Shown here piece after piece: positions 16,549 through 24,398 of a stretch of DNA of 60,599 bases. Below the pieces are notes generated by a model that had not been told where the DNA came from, made no database searches, and saw nothing but the letters and a program-made list of their open reading frames with translations. A program made the position numbers and the translations under genes. Positions within the stretch are counted from its first letter, which is position 1. Each line of letters opens with the position of its first letter. Source of the stretch: an uncultured Sphingopyxis sp. (lineage in GTDB: Bacteria; Pseudomonadota; Alphaproteobacteria; Sphingomonadales; Sphingomonadaceae); the NCBI GenBank assembly GCA_937873425.1, contig CALMYE010000151.1, positions 1 to 60,599 on the forward strand. The letters are read 5' to 3'.

Positions 16549-17168
16549 GCCATTACAAGCGCCCCGCCTCGCGGCTCCGTCGGCCTTTCCTGCTCGGCCT
16601 CACCGGCTCGATCGGCATGGGTAAGTCGACCGCGGCGGCGATGTTCCTGGCCGAGGGGATTCCGGTGTTCGACGCCGATGCCGAGGTGCACCGGCTGCAA
16701 GGCCCCGGCGGCGCGCTGGTCGATGCTATCGAGGCGCGCTTTCCCGGCACCACCGGGCCGGGCGGGGTCGACCGGCAGAAGCTCGGCGCGCAGGTGCTCG
16801 GCAACACGCATGAACTGGCGGCGCTCGAGGCGATCGTCCACCCCGCCGTCGCGCGGGCGCAGAAGCGCTTTCTCGCCCGCCACCGCGCGCGCGACCTCGT
16901 CGTGCTCGACATTCCGCTGCTGTTCGAAAAGGGCGGCTGGCGGCGGGTGGGGGCGATCGCGGTGGTGTCGGCGCCGGCCTGGATGCAGGCGAAGCGGGTG
17001 ATGCGCCGTCCCGGCATGAGCTGGGCGAAATTGAAGGCGATCCGCCGCCTCCAGGTTCCCGACCGGGTCAAGCGCGCGCGCGCCGATTTCGTCATCGAAA
17101 CGGGCCGCCCGAAAAGCGCGACGCATCGCCAGATTCGCGCCATCGCCTCTTGTTTCCGCGCCCGATAG
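16545..17168 (+). CDS. coaE: Dephospho-CoA kinase
   Basis: 207 residues. Final step of coenzyme A synthesis. The P-loop GLTGSIGMGKSTAAAMF is at about residues 18-34, DADAEVHRL follows, and VLDIPLLFEKGG contains the conserved region. Starts at an ATG overlapping the aroE stop (ATGA). The first 14 residues (MSHYKRPASRLRRP) are a basic extension before the core. Confidence 0.94.
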   Translation: MSHYKRPASRLRRPFLLGLTGSIGMGKSTAAAMFLAEGIPVFDADAEVHRLQGPGGALVDAIEARFPGTTGPGGVDRQKLGAQVLGNTHELAALEAIVHPAVARAQKRFLARHRARDLVVLDIPLLFEKGGWRRVGAIAVVSAPAWMQAKRVMRRPGMSWAKLKAIRRLQVPDRVKRARADFVIETGRPKSATHRQIRAIASCFRAR

Positions 17169-17187
17169 GGTCCAGATTGAGGCTTCG

Positions 17188-17886
17188 ATGCGCGAGATCA
17201 TCTTCGATACGGAAACCACGGGGCTCGACCCCAAAACCGGGGACAGGCTGGTCGAGATCGGGTGCATCGAACTGGTCGGACGGCGCGAGACGGGCCGCAC
17301 CTTCCACGCCTATTTCAACCCCGACCGCGACATGCCCGCCGCCGCCGAAGCGGTGCACGGCCTGTCGATCCAGTTTCTGTCGGACAAGCCGCGCTTCGCC
17401 GAACGCGTCGGGGAACTGCTCGAATTTCTCGGCGACGCGCCGCTGATCGCGCACAACGCCGCCTTCGACTTCGGTTTCGTCAATGCCGAACTCGCCCTCG
17501 CCGGTCGGCCCGCGCTCGACATGGCGCGCATGTGCTGCACGGTGCAGATGGCGCGCAAGCTCCACCCGGGCGCCAAGCACAGCCTCGACGCGCTCTGCAC
17601 CCGCTACGGCATCGACCGCAGCCACCGCGTCAAGCATGGCGCGCTGCTCGACGCCGAGCTGCTCGCGCATCTCTATATCGAGATGACCGGCGGGCGGCAG
17701 ATCGGACTCGGCCTCGCGGCGAACGCTGGCGCGGCTCCGTCCGCTTCCGGCACCGCTTTCGCCGCCGGCACGCCGCCGCGCGCCTTTCGCGAGCCCCGGC
17801 CGCATGCCGCAACTCCGGCGGAGCTTGCGCGTCATTCCGAATTCGTCGCCACGCTGAAACAGCCGCTGTGGCACGACAGCCCGTGA
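17188..17886 (+). CDS. dnaQ: DNA polymerase III epsilon subunit (3'-5' exonuclease)
   Basis: 232 residues. Proofreading exonuclease of the replicase. DEDDh catalytic motifs: MREIIFDTETTGLD (Exo I, D and E), LIAHNAAFDFGFV (Exo II), and RVKHGALLDAELL (Exo III, H and D). The C-terminal 55 residues are Ala/Pro-rich, as in the alpha-binding tail. Separated from coaE by 19 bp, so probably in the same transcript. Confidence 0.95.
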   Translation: MREIIFDTETTGLDPKTGDRLVEIGCIELVGRRETGRTFHAYFNPDRDMPAAAEAVHGLSIQFLSDKPRFAERVGELLEFLGDAPLIAHNAAFDFGFVNAELALAGRPALDMARMCCTVQMARKLHPGAKHSLDALCTRYGIDRSHRVKHGALLDAELLAHLYIEMTGGRQIGLGLAANAGAAPSASGTAFAAGTPPRAFREPRPHAATPAELARHSEFVATLKQPLWHDSP

Positions 17887-17933
17887 CGGCGGTCGATCGC
17901 CGCCGCCACCGAGACCCTGGAAGGAGAAGAACA

Positions 17934-18512
17934 ATGGAAATCCGCGTCTCTGGCCACCAGATCGAAACCGGCGAAGCGCTCCAGTCGCATGTCGCGGACC
18001 GGATGAACGCGATCGCCGACAAATATTTCTCGCGCGCGATCGGCGCGCACGCGACCTTCGGCAAGGGGCCGCACGACAGTTTCCAGTGCGATATCGTCGC
18101 GCATGTGATGCAGGGGCTGGTGCTCAAGGGGCACGGCCAGGCGCAGGATGCCCATGTCGCCTTCGAGGGCGCCGCCGAGCGCATCGAAAAGCAGCTTCGC
18201 CGCTACATGCGCCGCCTGAAGGACCGCAACAGCGCCGGCAGTCCGCAGCCGTCGCCGACGATCGAGGAAATTCAGGACAATGCGGGCTATACCGTCTTCG
18301 ACGCGGGCAGCGAGGAAGAGGAGGCGGGCGACGCCCCCGCGATCATCGCCGAGACGCGCGTCGACGTTCCGACCAGCAGCGTGTCCGACGCGGTGATGAT
18401 GCTCGACCTGCGCAACACCAACGCGCTGCTCTTCGTCAACAGCCGGACCGGCGCACACAACATGGTCTATCGCCGGACCGACGGCACCATCGGCTGGGTC
18501 GAACCGCAATAG
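17934..18512 (+). CDS. hpf: Ribosome hibernation-promoting factor, long form
   Basis: 192 residues, the long HPF type that dimerises 70S ribosomes into 100S particles in stationary phase. N-terminal S30AE domain starts MEIRVSGHQIETGEALQSHV; a linker rich in Glu and Ala (about 120-140) leads to the C-terminal dimerisation domain (MMLDLRNTNALLFVNSRTG...VYRRTDGTIGW). Start at 17934 has AAGGAGAAG upstream. Followed by ptsN, a common pairing, but rpoN is not adjacent here. Confidence 0.94.
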   Translation: MEIRVSGHQIETGEALQSHVADRMNAIADKYFSRAIGAHATFGKGPHDSFQCDIVAHVMQGLVLKGHGQAQDAHVAFEGAAERIEKQLRRYMRRLKDRNSAGSPQPSPTIEEIQDNAGYTVFDAGSEEEEAGDAPAIIAETRVDVPTSSVSDAVMMLDLRNTNALLFVNSRTGAHNMVYRRTDGTIGWVEPQ

Positions 18513-18670
18513 GGGCTGGATTTTCTTCGCCATTCCGCCTAAGGGCCGCGCCCAACGATAGCCCGAAGCTGTTCGGGGACGGGTTGGCGGGGTTGCCAGA
18601 CGAACCGTGATCGATGTCCGCAGGGACGACCCGGCCGTGGGACCGGGCTGTTTGAGATTTGACCAGACGC

Positions 18671-19135
18671 ATGAATCTTTCTTCTCTCCTCTATCCGGCG
18701 ACCGTGCGCGCGCATGTTCCGCTCGATTCGAAAAAGGCGCTCTTTCCCTTCGTCGGCGATCTCGCCGCGAAATCGCTCGGGCTCGATTCGGGCGAGGTCG
18801 CCGAGGCGCTGCTCGAACGCGAACGGCTCGGCTCGACCGGTTTCGGGCGCGGCATCGCGCTGCCCCATGCCAAGATGGCCGACCTGACCGGCGTGCGCGG
18901 CCTTTTCCTTCAGCTCGCACGGCCGATCGATTTCCAGGCGGTCGACGGGCTGCCGGTCGACCTGCTCTTCATCCTCCTGTCGCCGCTCGACGCCGGCGCC
19001 GACCATCTCAAGGCGCTCGCCGGCGTGTCGCGCATGCTGCGCAACGAGGGCATCGCCGAGCGGCTGCGCGGCGCCAAGAGCGACGAGGCGCTCTATGCGC
19101 TGCTCGCCGACGGCGAGACGCGCGACGCGGCCTGA
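18671..19135 (+). CDS. ptsN: PTS IIA-like nitrogen regulatory protein PtsN
   Basis: 154 residues. EIIA-Ntr component of the nitrogen phosphotransferase system. The phosphorylatable His66 is in GFGRGIALPHAKM; the fold continues with DLLFILLSPLDAGADHLKALAGVSRML. The ATG at 18671 gives the family N-terminus MNLSSLLYP; an in-frame TTG four codons upstream is less likely. 158 bp from hpf. Confidence 0.93.
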   Translation: MNLSSLLYPATVRAHVPLDSKKALFPFVGDLAAKSLGLDSGEVAEALLERERLGSTGFGRGIALPHAKMADLTGVRGLFLQLARPIDFQAVDGLPVDLLFILLSPLDAGADHLKALAGVSRMLRNEGIAERLRGAKSDEALYALLADGETRDAA

Positions 19136-19142
19136 TTTCCGC

Positions 19143-19481
19143 ATGGCGCGGCTGACCAGCCGCTTCCTCGTAGACCTGCTGATGCGCCGTGCCGAAGCGG
19201 CGGGCGGTTTCGCCGCGATCCTCGCGCGCGGCGACGACCGGGCGGGCGTTATTCTCGTCCAGTGTGCCGACCGCGGTGTCCCCGGCCCCCTGCTCGAGCG
19301 GCGTTTCGCGATGGACGGGCGCTATATCTGGGAGGCCGTCGGCCCCGACGACCCCAGCGATGGTGAATCGCGCGCAAACTACCGCGAAAGGCGGCGAAAG
19401 GCCGATCCCGACCTGTGGATCGTCGAACTGGATATCGCGGATGCGCCACGGCTCGTCGCCGAATGGAACGAATTGGGTTGA
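19143..19481 (+). CDS. DUF1491 family protein
   Basis: 112 residues, starting MARLTSRFLVDLLMRRAEAAGG, the DUF1491 signature found in alphaproteobacteria; function unknown. Contains ARGDDRAGVILVQC and YRERRRKADPDLWIVELD, a conserved C-terminal motif. Starts 7 bp after ptsN and is likely co-transcribed. Confidence 0.85.
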   Translation: MARLTSRFLVDLLMRRAEAAGGFAAILARGDDRAGVILVQCADRGVPGPLLERRFAMDGRYIWEAVGPDDPSDGESRANYRERRRKADPDLWIVELDIADAPRLVAEWNELG

Positions 19482-19505
19482 CATTGCTGCACCGCACAAT
19501 AAGTG
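19478..19505 (+). promoter_or_regulatory. Putative promoter of cell wall hydrolase gene
   Basis: TTGACA (19478-19483), 16-bp spacer, TAAGTG (19500-19505). It would give a leader of about 160 nt containing a perfect 7-bp hairpin, GCATCGG/CCGATGC (19542-19563). The -35 overlaps the DUF1491 stop. Confidence 0.45.
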
Positions 19506-19675
19506 GCGCGCACCCATAGCGCGTAGGTCGTTCCGCGGGTTGCATCGGCATTTCTCCCGATGCGCCCGGCAAGACGGTTCGGACACGCAGTCGGACGATG
19601 ACCGCAGGCGGAACACAGCAATAGTCCCCCGTCTGACCATGTTTCGGTGCATCGGCCGCCCTTTTGACGGACCTT

Positions 19676-20341
19676 ATGAGTCGCATTTTGAACCTGGCCA
19701 GCGCGGCCGCGGTCGGCATGACCGTCGTTTCCACGCTGGTGATCGCGGAACCCGGTTTCGCGAGCGATCTCGGCGCCGATGCCGCGATCCCCGCCATCAC
19801 CCTGCCGGGCGCCGACGCGCCGCTGGCACCCCTGAAGGCGGATCTTCCGACCGAAGCCGGCGAGCCGGCCGAGGCCCCTGAAATTCCCGGCACCGAACCC
19901 GCCGCGCCGCAGCCGGCGCCGGTGACCGCCGATTCGCTCGCCGCGCTCGTCGCCGCGACGCCGCGCCCGGCGACGCTCGACCCCGAGCTGCGCTGCCTCG
20001 CCAAGACCGTCTATTTCGAATCGCGCGGCGAATCGCTCGTCGGCCAGCTCGCGGTCGCGCATGTCGTGATCAACCGCGCCGAATCGGGCCGCTTCCCGAG
20101 CAGCCTGTGCGGCGTCGTCCACCAGAAGAGCCAGTTCAGCTTCGTGCGCGGCGGCAAGATGCCGCACGTCAACAAGAACAGCGCCCAATGGTCGAACGCC
20201 GTCGCCATCGCGCAGATCGCGCGCGACGGCAGCTGGAAGAATCACGCGCCCGGCGCGCTCTTCTTCCACGCGCGCCACGTCTCGCCCGGCTGGCGCAAGA
20301 CGCGCATCGCGCAGATCGACAATCACATCTTCTACCGCTGA
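19676..20341 (+). CDS. Cell wall hydrolase, SleB family
   Basis: 221 residues. N-terminal signal-like hydrophobic segment (about 5-26), a Pro/Ala-rich linker, then a SleB/Hydrolase_2 domain from about residue 100: CLAKTVYFESRGES carries the catalytic Glu, then QLAVAHVVINRAESGRFP, CGVVHQKSQFSF, and a terminal ALFFHARHVSPGW. Acts on peptidoglycan, probably periplasmic. ATG at 19676 chosen; a TTG four codons upstream is possible. Confidence 0.9.
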   Translation: MSRILNLASAAAVGMTVVSTLVIAEPGFASDLGADAAIPAITLPGADAPLAPLKADLPTEAGEPAEAPEIPGTEPAAPQPAPVTADSLAALVAATPRPATLDPELRCLAKTVYFESRGESLVGQLAVAHVVINRAESGRFPSSLCGVVHQKSQFSFVRGGKMPHVNKNSAQWSNAVAIAQIARDGSWKNHAPGALFFHARHVSPGWRKTRIAQIDNHIFYR

Positions 20342-20366
20342 CTTCGGCGCGACCCTCTCTTTTTCT

Positions 20367-20469
20367 CGTCACCCTGAACTTGTTTCAGGGTCCATGGCCC
20401 GGGCTTTCCACAAACGCGGCGCGGGACGAGAGCGCAGGCCATGGATGCTGAAACAAGTTCAGCATGACG
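20367..20469. repeat. Imperfect inverted repeat downstream of sleB-like gene
   Basis: Arms 20367-20399 (GTCACCCTGAACTTGTTTCA...) and 20437-20469 (...GAAACAAGTTCAGCATGACG) with a small mismatch, around a 37-nt loop. A different dispersed intergenic palindrome family. No gene in 20342-20575. Confidence 0.75.
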
Positions 20470-20575
20470 ATGGAAGGAAGAGAACGGCTCTTTGCCGAAG
20501 TGGAAATTCAAACCGGCCCCCTGCCGGCGCAAAGCGTTCATTGCCAGGCCATTTTTTGTGGCGCATGATGCGGGC

Positions 20576-21181
20576 ATGAAGCTTCTCCATTCTGCCGCCC
20601 TGCTCGGTGCAGCGGCGCTGGCGCTCGGCGGCTGCGCGACGGCCGTCCCGCCGGTCGAGGTCACGCGATTCCACACCAACGCCGCGCCGGGCTGGGCGCC
20701 CGGCACACGCTATACGGTCGATGCGGGCGCGCCCGGCGATCCGGCGCCGTCGATCGAATGGAACAGCTATCGCGCCGCGGTCGAGCGGCAGTTGCAATTG
20801 CAGGGTCTCGTCGTGGCGGAGGGCGGCGCGGCGGCGCCGCTCCGCGTGCGCATCGGCATCGACCGCAGCGAACGGGTCAGCGGCGGCGGCAATTCGCCTG
20901 TGTCGGTCGGGGTCGGCGGATCGACCGGCGGCTATCGTTCGGGCGTCGGGGTCGGCATCGGCTTCAACCTCGGCGGCGGCCCGCGCCGGGTGCAGGATCT
21001 CCAGCTGTCGGTGCGCATCGACGATGCCGCCACCGGCAACGCGCTGTGGGAAGGCCGCGCGATCGCGGCGGTTCCGGCCAAGGCGCCCGCGGCCCAGCCC
21101 GGCCTCGCCGCCGCAAAACTGGCCGAGGCCCTATTCAAGGACTTCCCCGGCGAATCGGGACGCACTATCAGCGTCCCATGA
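20576..21181 (+). CDS. DUF4136 family lipoprotein
   Basis: 201 residues. N-terminal signal with lipobox ALGGC (Cys20), so an outer-membrane or periplasmic lipoprotein. The body matches DUF4136: [23 protein letters not shown], a Gly-rich middle and a C-terminal [16 protein letters not shown]. Function unknown. Start at 20576 gives the signal peptide; the frame is open upstream. Overlaps the next gene by ATGA. Confidence 0.83.
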   Translation: MKLLHSAALLGAAALALGGCATAVPPVEVTRFHTNAAPGWAPGTRYTVDAGAPGDPAPSIEWNSYRAAVERQLQLQGLVVAEGGAAAPLRVRIGIDRSERVSGGGNSPVSVGVGGSTGGYRSGVGVGIGFNLGGGPRRVQDLQLSVRIDDAATGNALWEGRAIAAVPAKAPAAQPGLAAAKLAEALFKDFPGESGRTISVP

Positions 21182-22299
21182 CAATCAGCATCGACGCCGC
21201 CTTCGACAGCGGCAATATCGTCGTGGATTCGCTCGCCGGGACCACCGCCCGGCTCTCGATCCGCAAGGACCGCGAATCCGATTTCTTCCAATGGTTCCAT
21301 TTCCGCGTCGCCTGCCAGGCCGGCGACGCGCTCGAACTGACCATCGCGGGCCTCGCGAACTCGGCCTATCCCGACGGCTGGCCGGACTATGCCGTCTGCG
21401 CGAGCAGCGATCGCGAGCACTGGTTCCGCCTCGACACCAGCTATGATCCGGCCATCGACGGCGGGTCGCTGACCGTCCGCCACACCGCCGAAAGCCCGAT
21501 CCTGTGGATCGCCTATTTCGCGCCCTATTCGATGGAGCGGCATCACGACCTGATCGCCTGGGTTGCCGAATGCGAAGGCGTGACCTATCGCCGTCTGGGC
21601 CACAGTCTGGAAGGCCAGCCGATCGACTGCCTCGAAATGGGCACCGGCGATACGCAGGTCTGGCTCTATGCGCGCCAGCATCCGGGCGAGAGCATGGCCG
21701 AATGGTGGATGGAGGGTGCGCTCGAAAAGCTCACCGACCCCGCCGACCCGCACGCGCGCTCGCTACGCCGGAAATGCCGCTTCCACATCGTTCCCAACAT
21801 GAATCCCGACGGCTCGCGCCGCGGCCATCTGCGCACCAATTTTGCGGGGGTGAATCTCAACCGCGAATGGCACGAACCGACGGCGGAGCGCAGCCCCGAA
21901 GTGCTGTGCGTGCGCCAGGCGATGGACGAGAGCGGCGTCGACTGGGCGATGGACGTCCACGGCGACGAGGCGATCCCCGCGGTCTTCCTCGCGGGCTTCG
22001 AGGGGATTCCCTCGATCCGGCCCGGCCAGATGGAGAAATACAAGGCGTTTGAAAAAGCACTCGCCGCCAGCACGCCCGATTTCCAGCTCGATCTCGGCTA
22101 TGCCGAATCGGCGCCGGGGCAGGCGAACCTCAGCATGTCGACGACGCAGCTCGCCGAGCGTTTCGGCGCGGTGTCGATGACGCTGGAGATGCCGTTCAAG
22201 GACAATCGCGACCTGCCCGACCCGGTGCAGGGCTGGTCGCCCGAGCGGTCGAAGCTGCTCGCCCACGCCTGCCTCGCGACGCTGGACCAGCTGCTCTGA
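21178..22299 (+). CDS. M14-family zinc carboxypeptidase, cytosolic type
   Basis: 373 residues, no signal peptide. Starts at an ATG overlapping the lipoprotein stop. An N-terminal beta domain (about 1-115) precedes the carboxypeptidase domain, the layout of cytosolic carboxypeptidases (AGTPBP1-like). Zinc ligands His168 and Glu171 (ARQHPGES) and His261 (MDVHGDE); the catalytic Glu is Glu337 in [19 protein letters not shown] and NLNRE fit the family. Natural substrate unknown. Confidence 0.9.
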   Translation: MTISIDAAFDSGNIVVDSLAGTTARLSIRKDRESDFFQWFHFRVACQAGDALELTIAGLANSAYPDGWPDYAVCASSDREHWFRLDTSYDPAIDGGSLTVRHTAESPILWIAYFAPYSMERHHDLIAWVAECEGVTYRRLGHSLEGQPIDCLEMGTGDTQVWLYARQHPGESMAEWWMEGALEKLTDPADPHARSLRRKCRFHIVPNMNPDGSRRGHLRTNFAGVNLNREWHEPTAERSPEVLCVRQAMDESGVDWAMDVHGDEAIPAVFLAGFEGIPSIRPGQMEKYKAFEKALAASTPDFQLDLGYAESAPGQANLSMSTTQLAERFGAVSMTLEMPFKDNRDLPDPVQGWSPERSKLLAHACLATLDQLL

Positions 22300-22775
22300 T
22301 GGCGGAGGCGGGCGGCGGCTGGCGGATTGTCGAGGACGATCTGTCGGGCGCCGCGATCCGCGCGTTGCTGGAGCAGCATTTCGCGGGCATGCTCGCCAAT
22401 TCGCCGCCGGGAAGCTGCCATTTCCTCGATTTGGGTGGGCTGCGCGGCGACGGCGTGACCTTCTGGTCGATCCATCGCGGCGACGATCTGGCCGGCTGCG
22501 GCGCGCTCAAGCTGCTCGACGCGCGCCACGGCGAGATCAAGTCGATGCGCACCCACGACGCCTTTCTGCGCCGGGGCGTCGCGGCGCGCCTGCTCGACCA
22601 TATCATGGGCGAGGCGAAGGCGCGCGGTGTCGAACGGCTCAGCCTCGAAACCGGATCGGGCGCGGCGTTCGAGCCCGCGCTTGCGCTCTACCGCCGCCAC
22701 GGCTTCGAGGATTGCGAGCCCTTCGCTGATTACCGGCCCGACCCGTTCAGCCGCTTCATGACGCGGCGAATCTGA
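22299..22775 (+). CDS. GNAT family N-acetyltransferase
   Basis: 158 residues. Acetyl-CoA pocket motif EIKSMRTHDAFLRRGVAARLLDHIM, then RLSLETGSGAAFEPALALYRRHGFEDC. The start codon shares a base with the M14 stop (TGATG), so probably third gene of a DUF4136-M14-GNAT operon. The acetyl acceptor is not predictable. Confidence 0.87.
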   Translation: MAEAGGGWRIVEDDLSGAAIRALLEQHFAGMLANSPPGSCHFLDLGGLRGDGVTFWSIHRGDDLAGCGALKLLDARHGEIKSMRTHDAFLRRGVAARLLDHIMGEAKARGVERLSLETGSGAAFEPALALYRRHGFEDCEPFADYRPDPFSRFMTRRI

Positions 22776-22780
22776 CTCTC

Positions 22781-22818
22781 GTCATTGCGACCCCGGCGAA
22801 AGCCGGGCTCGCAATGAC
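22781..22818. repeat. Palindromic repeat (GTCATTGCGA type)
   Basis: GTCATTGCGA...TCGCAATGAC (10-bp perfect outer arms) with inner CGGC/GCCG. A related element with GTCATTG/CAATGAC ends lies at 29661-29754. Confidence 0.75.
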
Positions 22819-22847
22819 GGTGCTTTGGGAAGCCCGCACAGCGAAAC

Positions 22848-22873
22848 GGGGTCCGGAAGGGACTCCGGACCCC
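22848..22873. terminator. Hairpin between convergent GNAT and hsp20 genes
   Basis: Perfect 10-bp stem GGGGTCCGGA/TCCGGACCCC with a 6-nt loop (AGGGAC). Placed between two convergent genes; could end both transcripts. No long T-run. Confidence 0.5.
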
Positions 22874-22911
22874 GCTCTTGGCCCCGGGGGCCTAGGGGAC
22901 AATCGGGCGCG

Positions 22912-23373
22912 TTACGCCGCCTTCTTGTCCGCCTCGATCAGCGTCGCGGCGCTGCCGCCGATCGCGATCTTGTGCGGCTTCATCGCCTCGGGAACCTCGC
23001 GCACCAGGTCGATGGTCAGCAGGCCGTCGGCGAGGTCCGCCGTGTCCACCCGCACGAAATCGGCGAGCTGGAAGCGGCGCTCGAAGGCGCGCGTCGCGAT
23101 GCCGCTGTAGAGCAGCTGGCGCTCCTCGCCTTCCTTGGCGGGGGCCTTGCGGCCGCTGACGGTCAGCATGTTCTGCTGCGCCGTGATGTCGATCTCGTCG
23201 CCCTTGAATCCCGCGACCGCCACGGTGATGCGGAAATGGTCGTCGGCGATCTTCTCGATGTCGAAGGGCGGATAATTTTCGGCGCCCGAACCGCCGGTTT
23301 CGAGGAAATCGAACAGGCGGTCGAAACCGACCGTCGAACGGCGATAGGGGGTCCAGTCGAAGCTGTTACGCAT
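22912..23373 (-). CDS. Small heat-shock protein Hsp20 (IbpA-like)
   Basis: 153 residues. ATP-independent holdase chaperone. N-terminal MRNSFDWTPYRRSTVGFDRLFD, alpha-crystallin domain from about 38 to 130 (FRITVAVAGFKGDEIDITAQQNMLTVSGRK, RRFQLADFVRVDTADLADGLLTIDL), then a short C-terminal tail. Class A-type small Hsp as in other proteobacteria. Regulated by a sigma-32-like promoter at 23463-23492 and a probable ROSE thermometer in the leader. Confidence 0.95.
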   Translation of the reverse strand: MRNSFDWTPYRRSTVGFDRLFDFLETGGSGAENYPPFDIEKIADDHFRITVAVAGFKGDEIDITAQQNMLTVSGRKAPAKEGEERQLLYSGIATRAFERRFQLADFVRVDTADLADGLLTIDLVREVPEAMKPHKIAIGGSAATLIEADKKAA

Positions 23374-23456
23374 GGTCTTTCTTCCTTTCTCAAAGCGAAG
23401 TCAGGGACCGCGGACGCATGCCGCGATCGCCACCCGGCCCCGTTGCGGCGGCCGGA
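23374..23456 (-). promoter_or_regulatory. Probable ROSE-type RNA thermometer upstream of hsp20
   Basis: The leader folds as three hairpins: 23434-23455 (CCGGCC/GGCCGG, loop 10), 23409-23425 (CGCGG/CCGCG, loop 7), and 23381-23400, where CTTCGCTTT pairs with AAAGGAAG. The last sequesters the Shine-Dalgarno AGGAAG and holds the conserved ROSE motif U-Y-G-C-U with an unpaired G. SD to ATG spacing is about 7 nt. Structure predicted by eye. Confidence 0.7.
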
Positions 23457-23462
23457 TGAGGC

Positions 23463-23492
23463 AAATCTGGTAACGCGCGAAACCGTTTCAAG
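23463..23492 (-). promoter_or_regulatory. Putative sigma-32 (RpoH) promoter of hsp20
   Basis: Minus strand: CTTGAAA (23486-23492), 15-bp spacer, CCAGATTT (23463-23470). The -35 matches the heat-shock consensus exactly, and the -10 partly (C-rich then AT). Confidence 0.6.
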
Positions 23493-23499
23493 AGGGCGG

Positions 23500-23529
23500 T
23501 TGGCCTAATCGGAAAAGCCGCGCTAAGGG
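23500..23529 (+). promoter_or_regulatory. Putative gpmA promoter
   Basis: TTGGCC (23500-23505), 18-bp spacer, TAAGGG (23524-23529). Fits the recurrent promoter architecture in this window. Divergent and adjacent to the hsp20 promoter. Confidence 0.45.
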
Positions 23530-23561
23530 GCGGCAGATTCTCTCCAGCCGAAGGACCGAAA

Positions 23562-24248
<687 letters not shown>

Positions 24249-24255
24249 GGCCAGC

Positions 24256-24398
24256 AAATCCTCCCCGCTTGCGGGGAGGTGGCAGCCCGCAGGGCTGACG
24301 GAGGGGGCGCGCGTCATCGCGCAACGATGGGCCAGAACGCGAACCCCCTCCACCACCGCTTCGCGGCGGTCTCCCTCCCCACGAGTGGGGAGGATTTA
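24256..24398. repeat. Dispersed repeat with C-rich/G-rich hairpins
   Basis: Begins with CCTCCCCGC/GCGGGGAGG (24260-24279) and ends with CTCCCCAC/TGGGGAG-type hairpin at 24374-24393; the whole is bracketed by AAATCCTCCCC and GGGGAGGATTTA, making a long inverted repeat. The right end overlaps the TonB-receptor stop codon. Confidence 0.75.
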
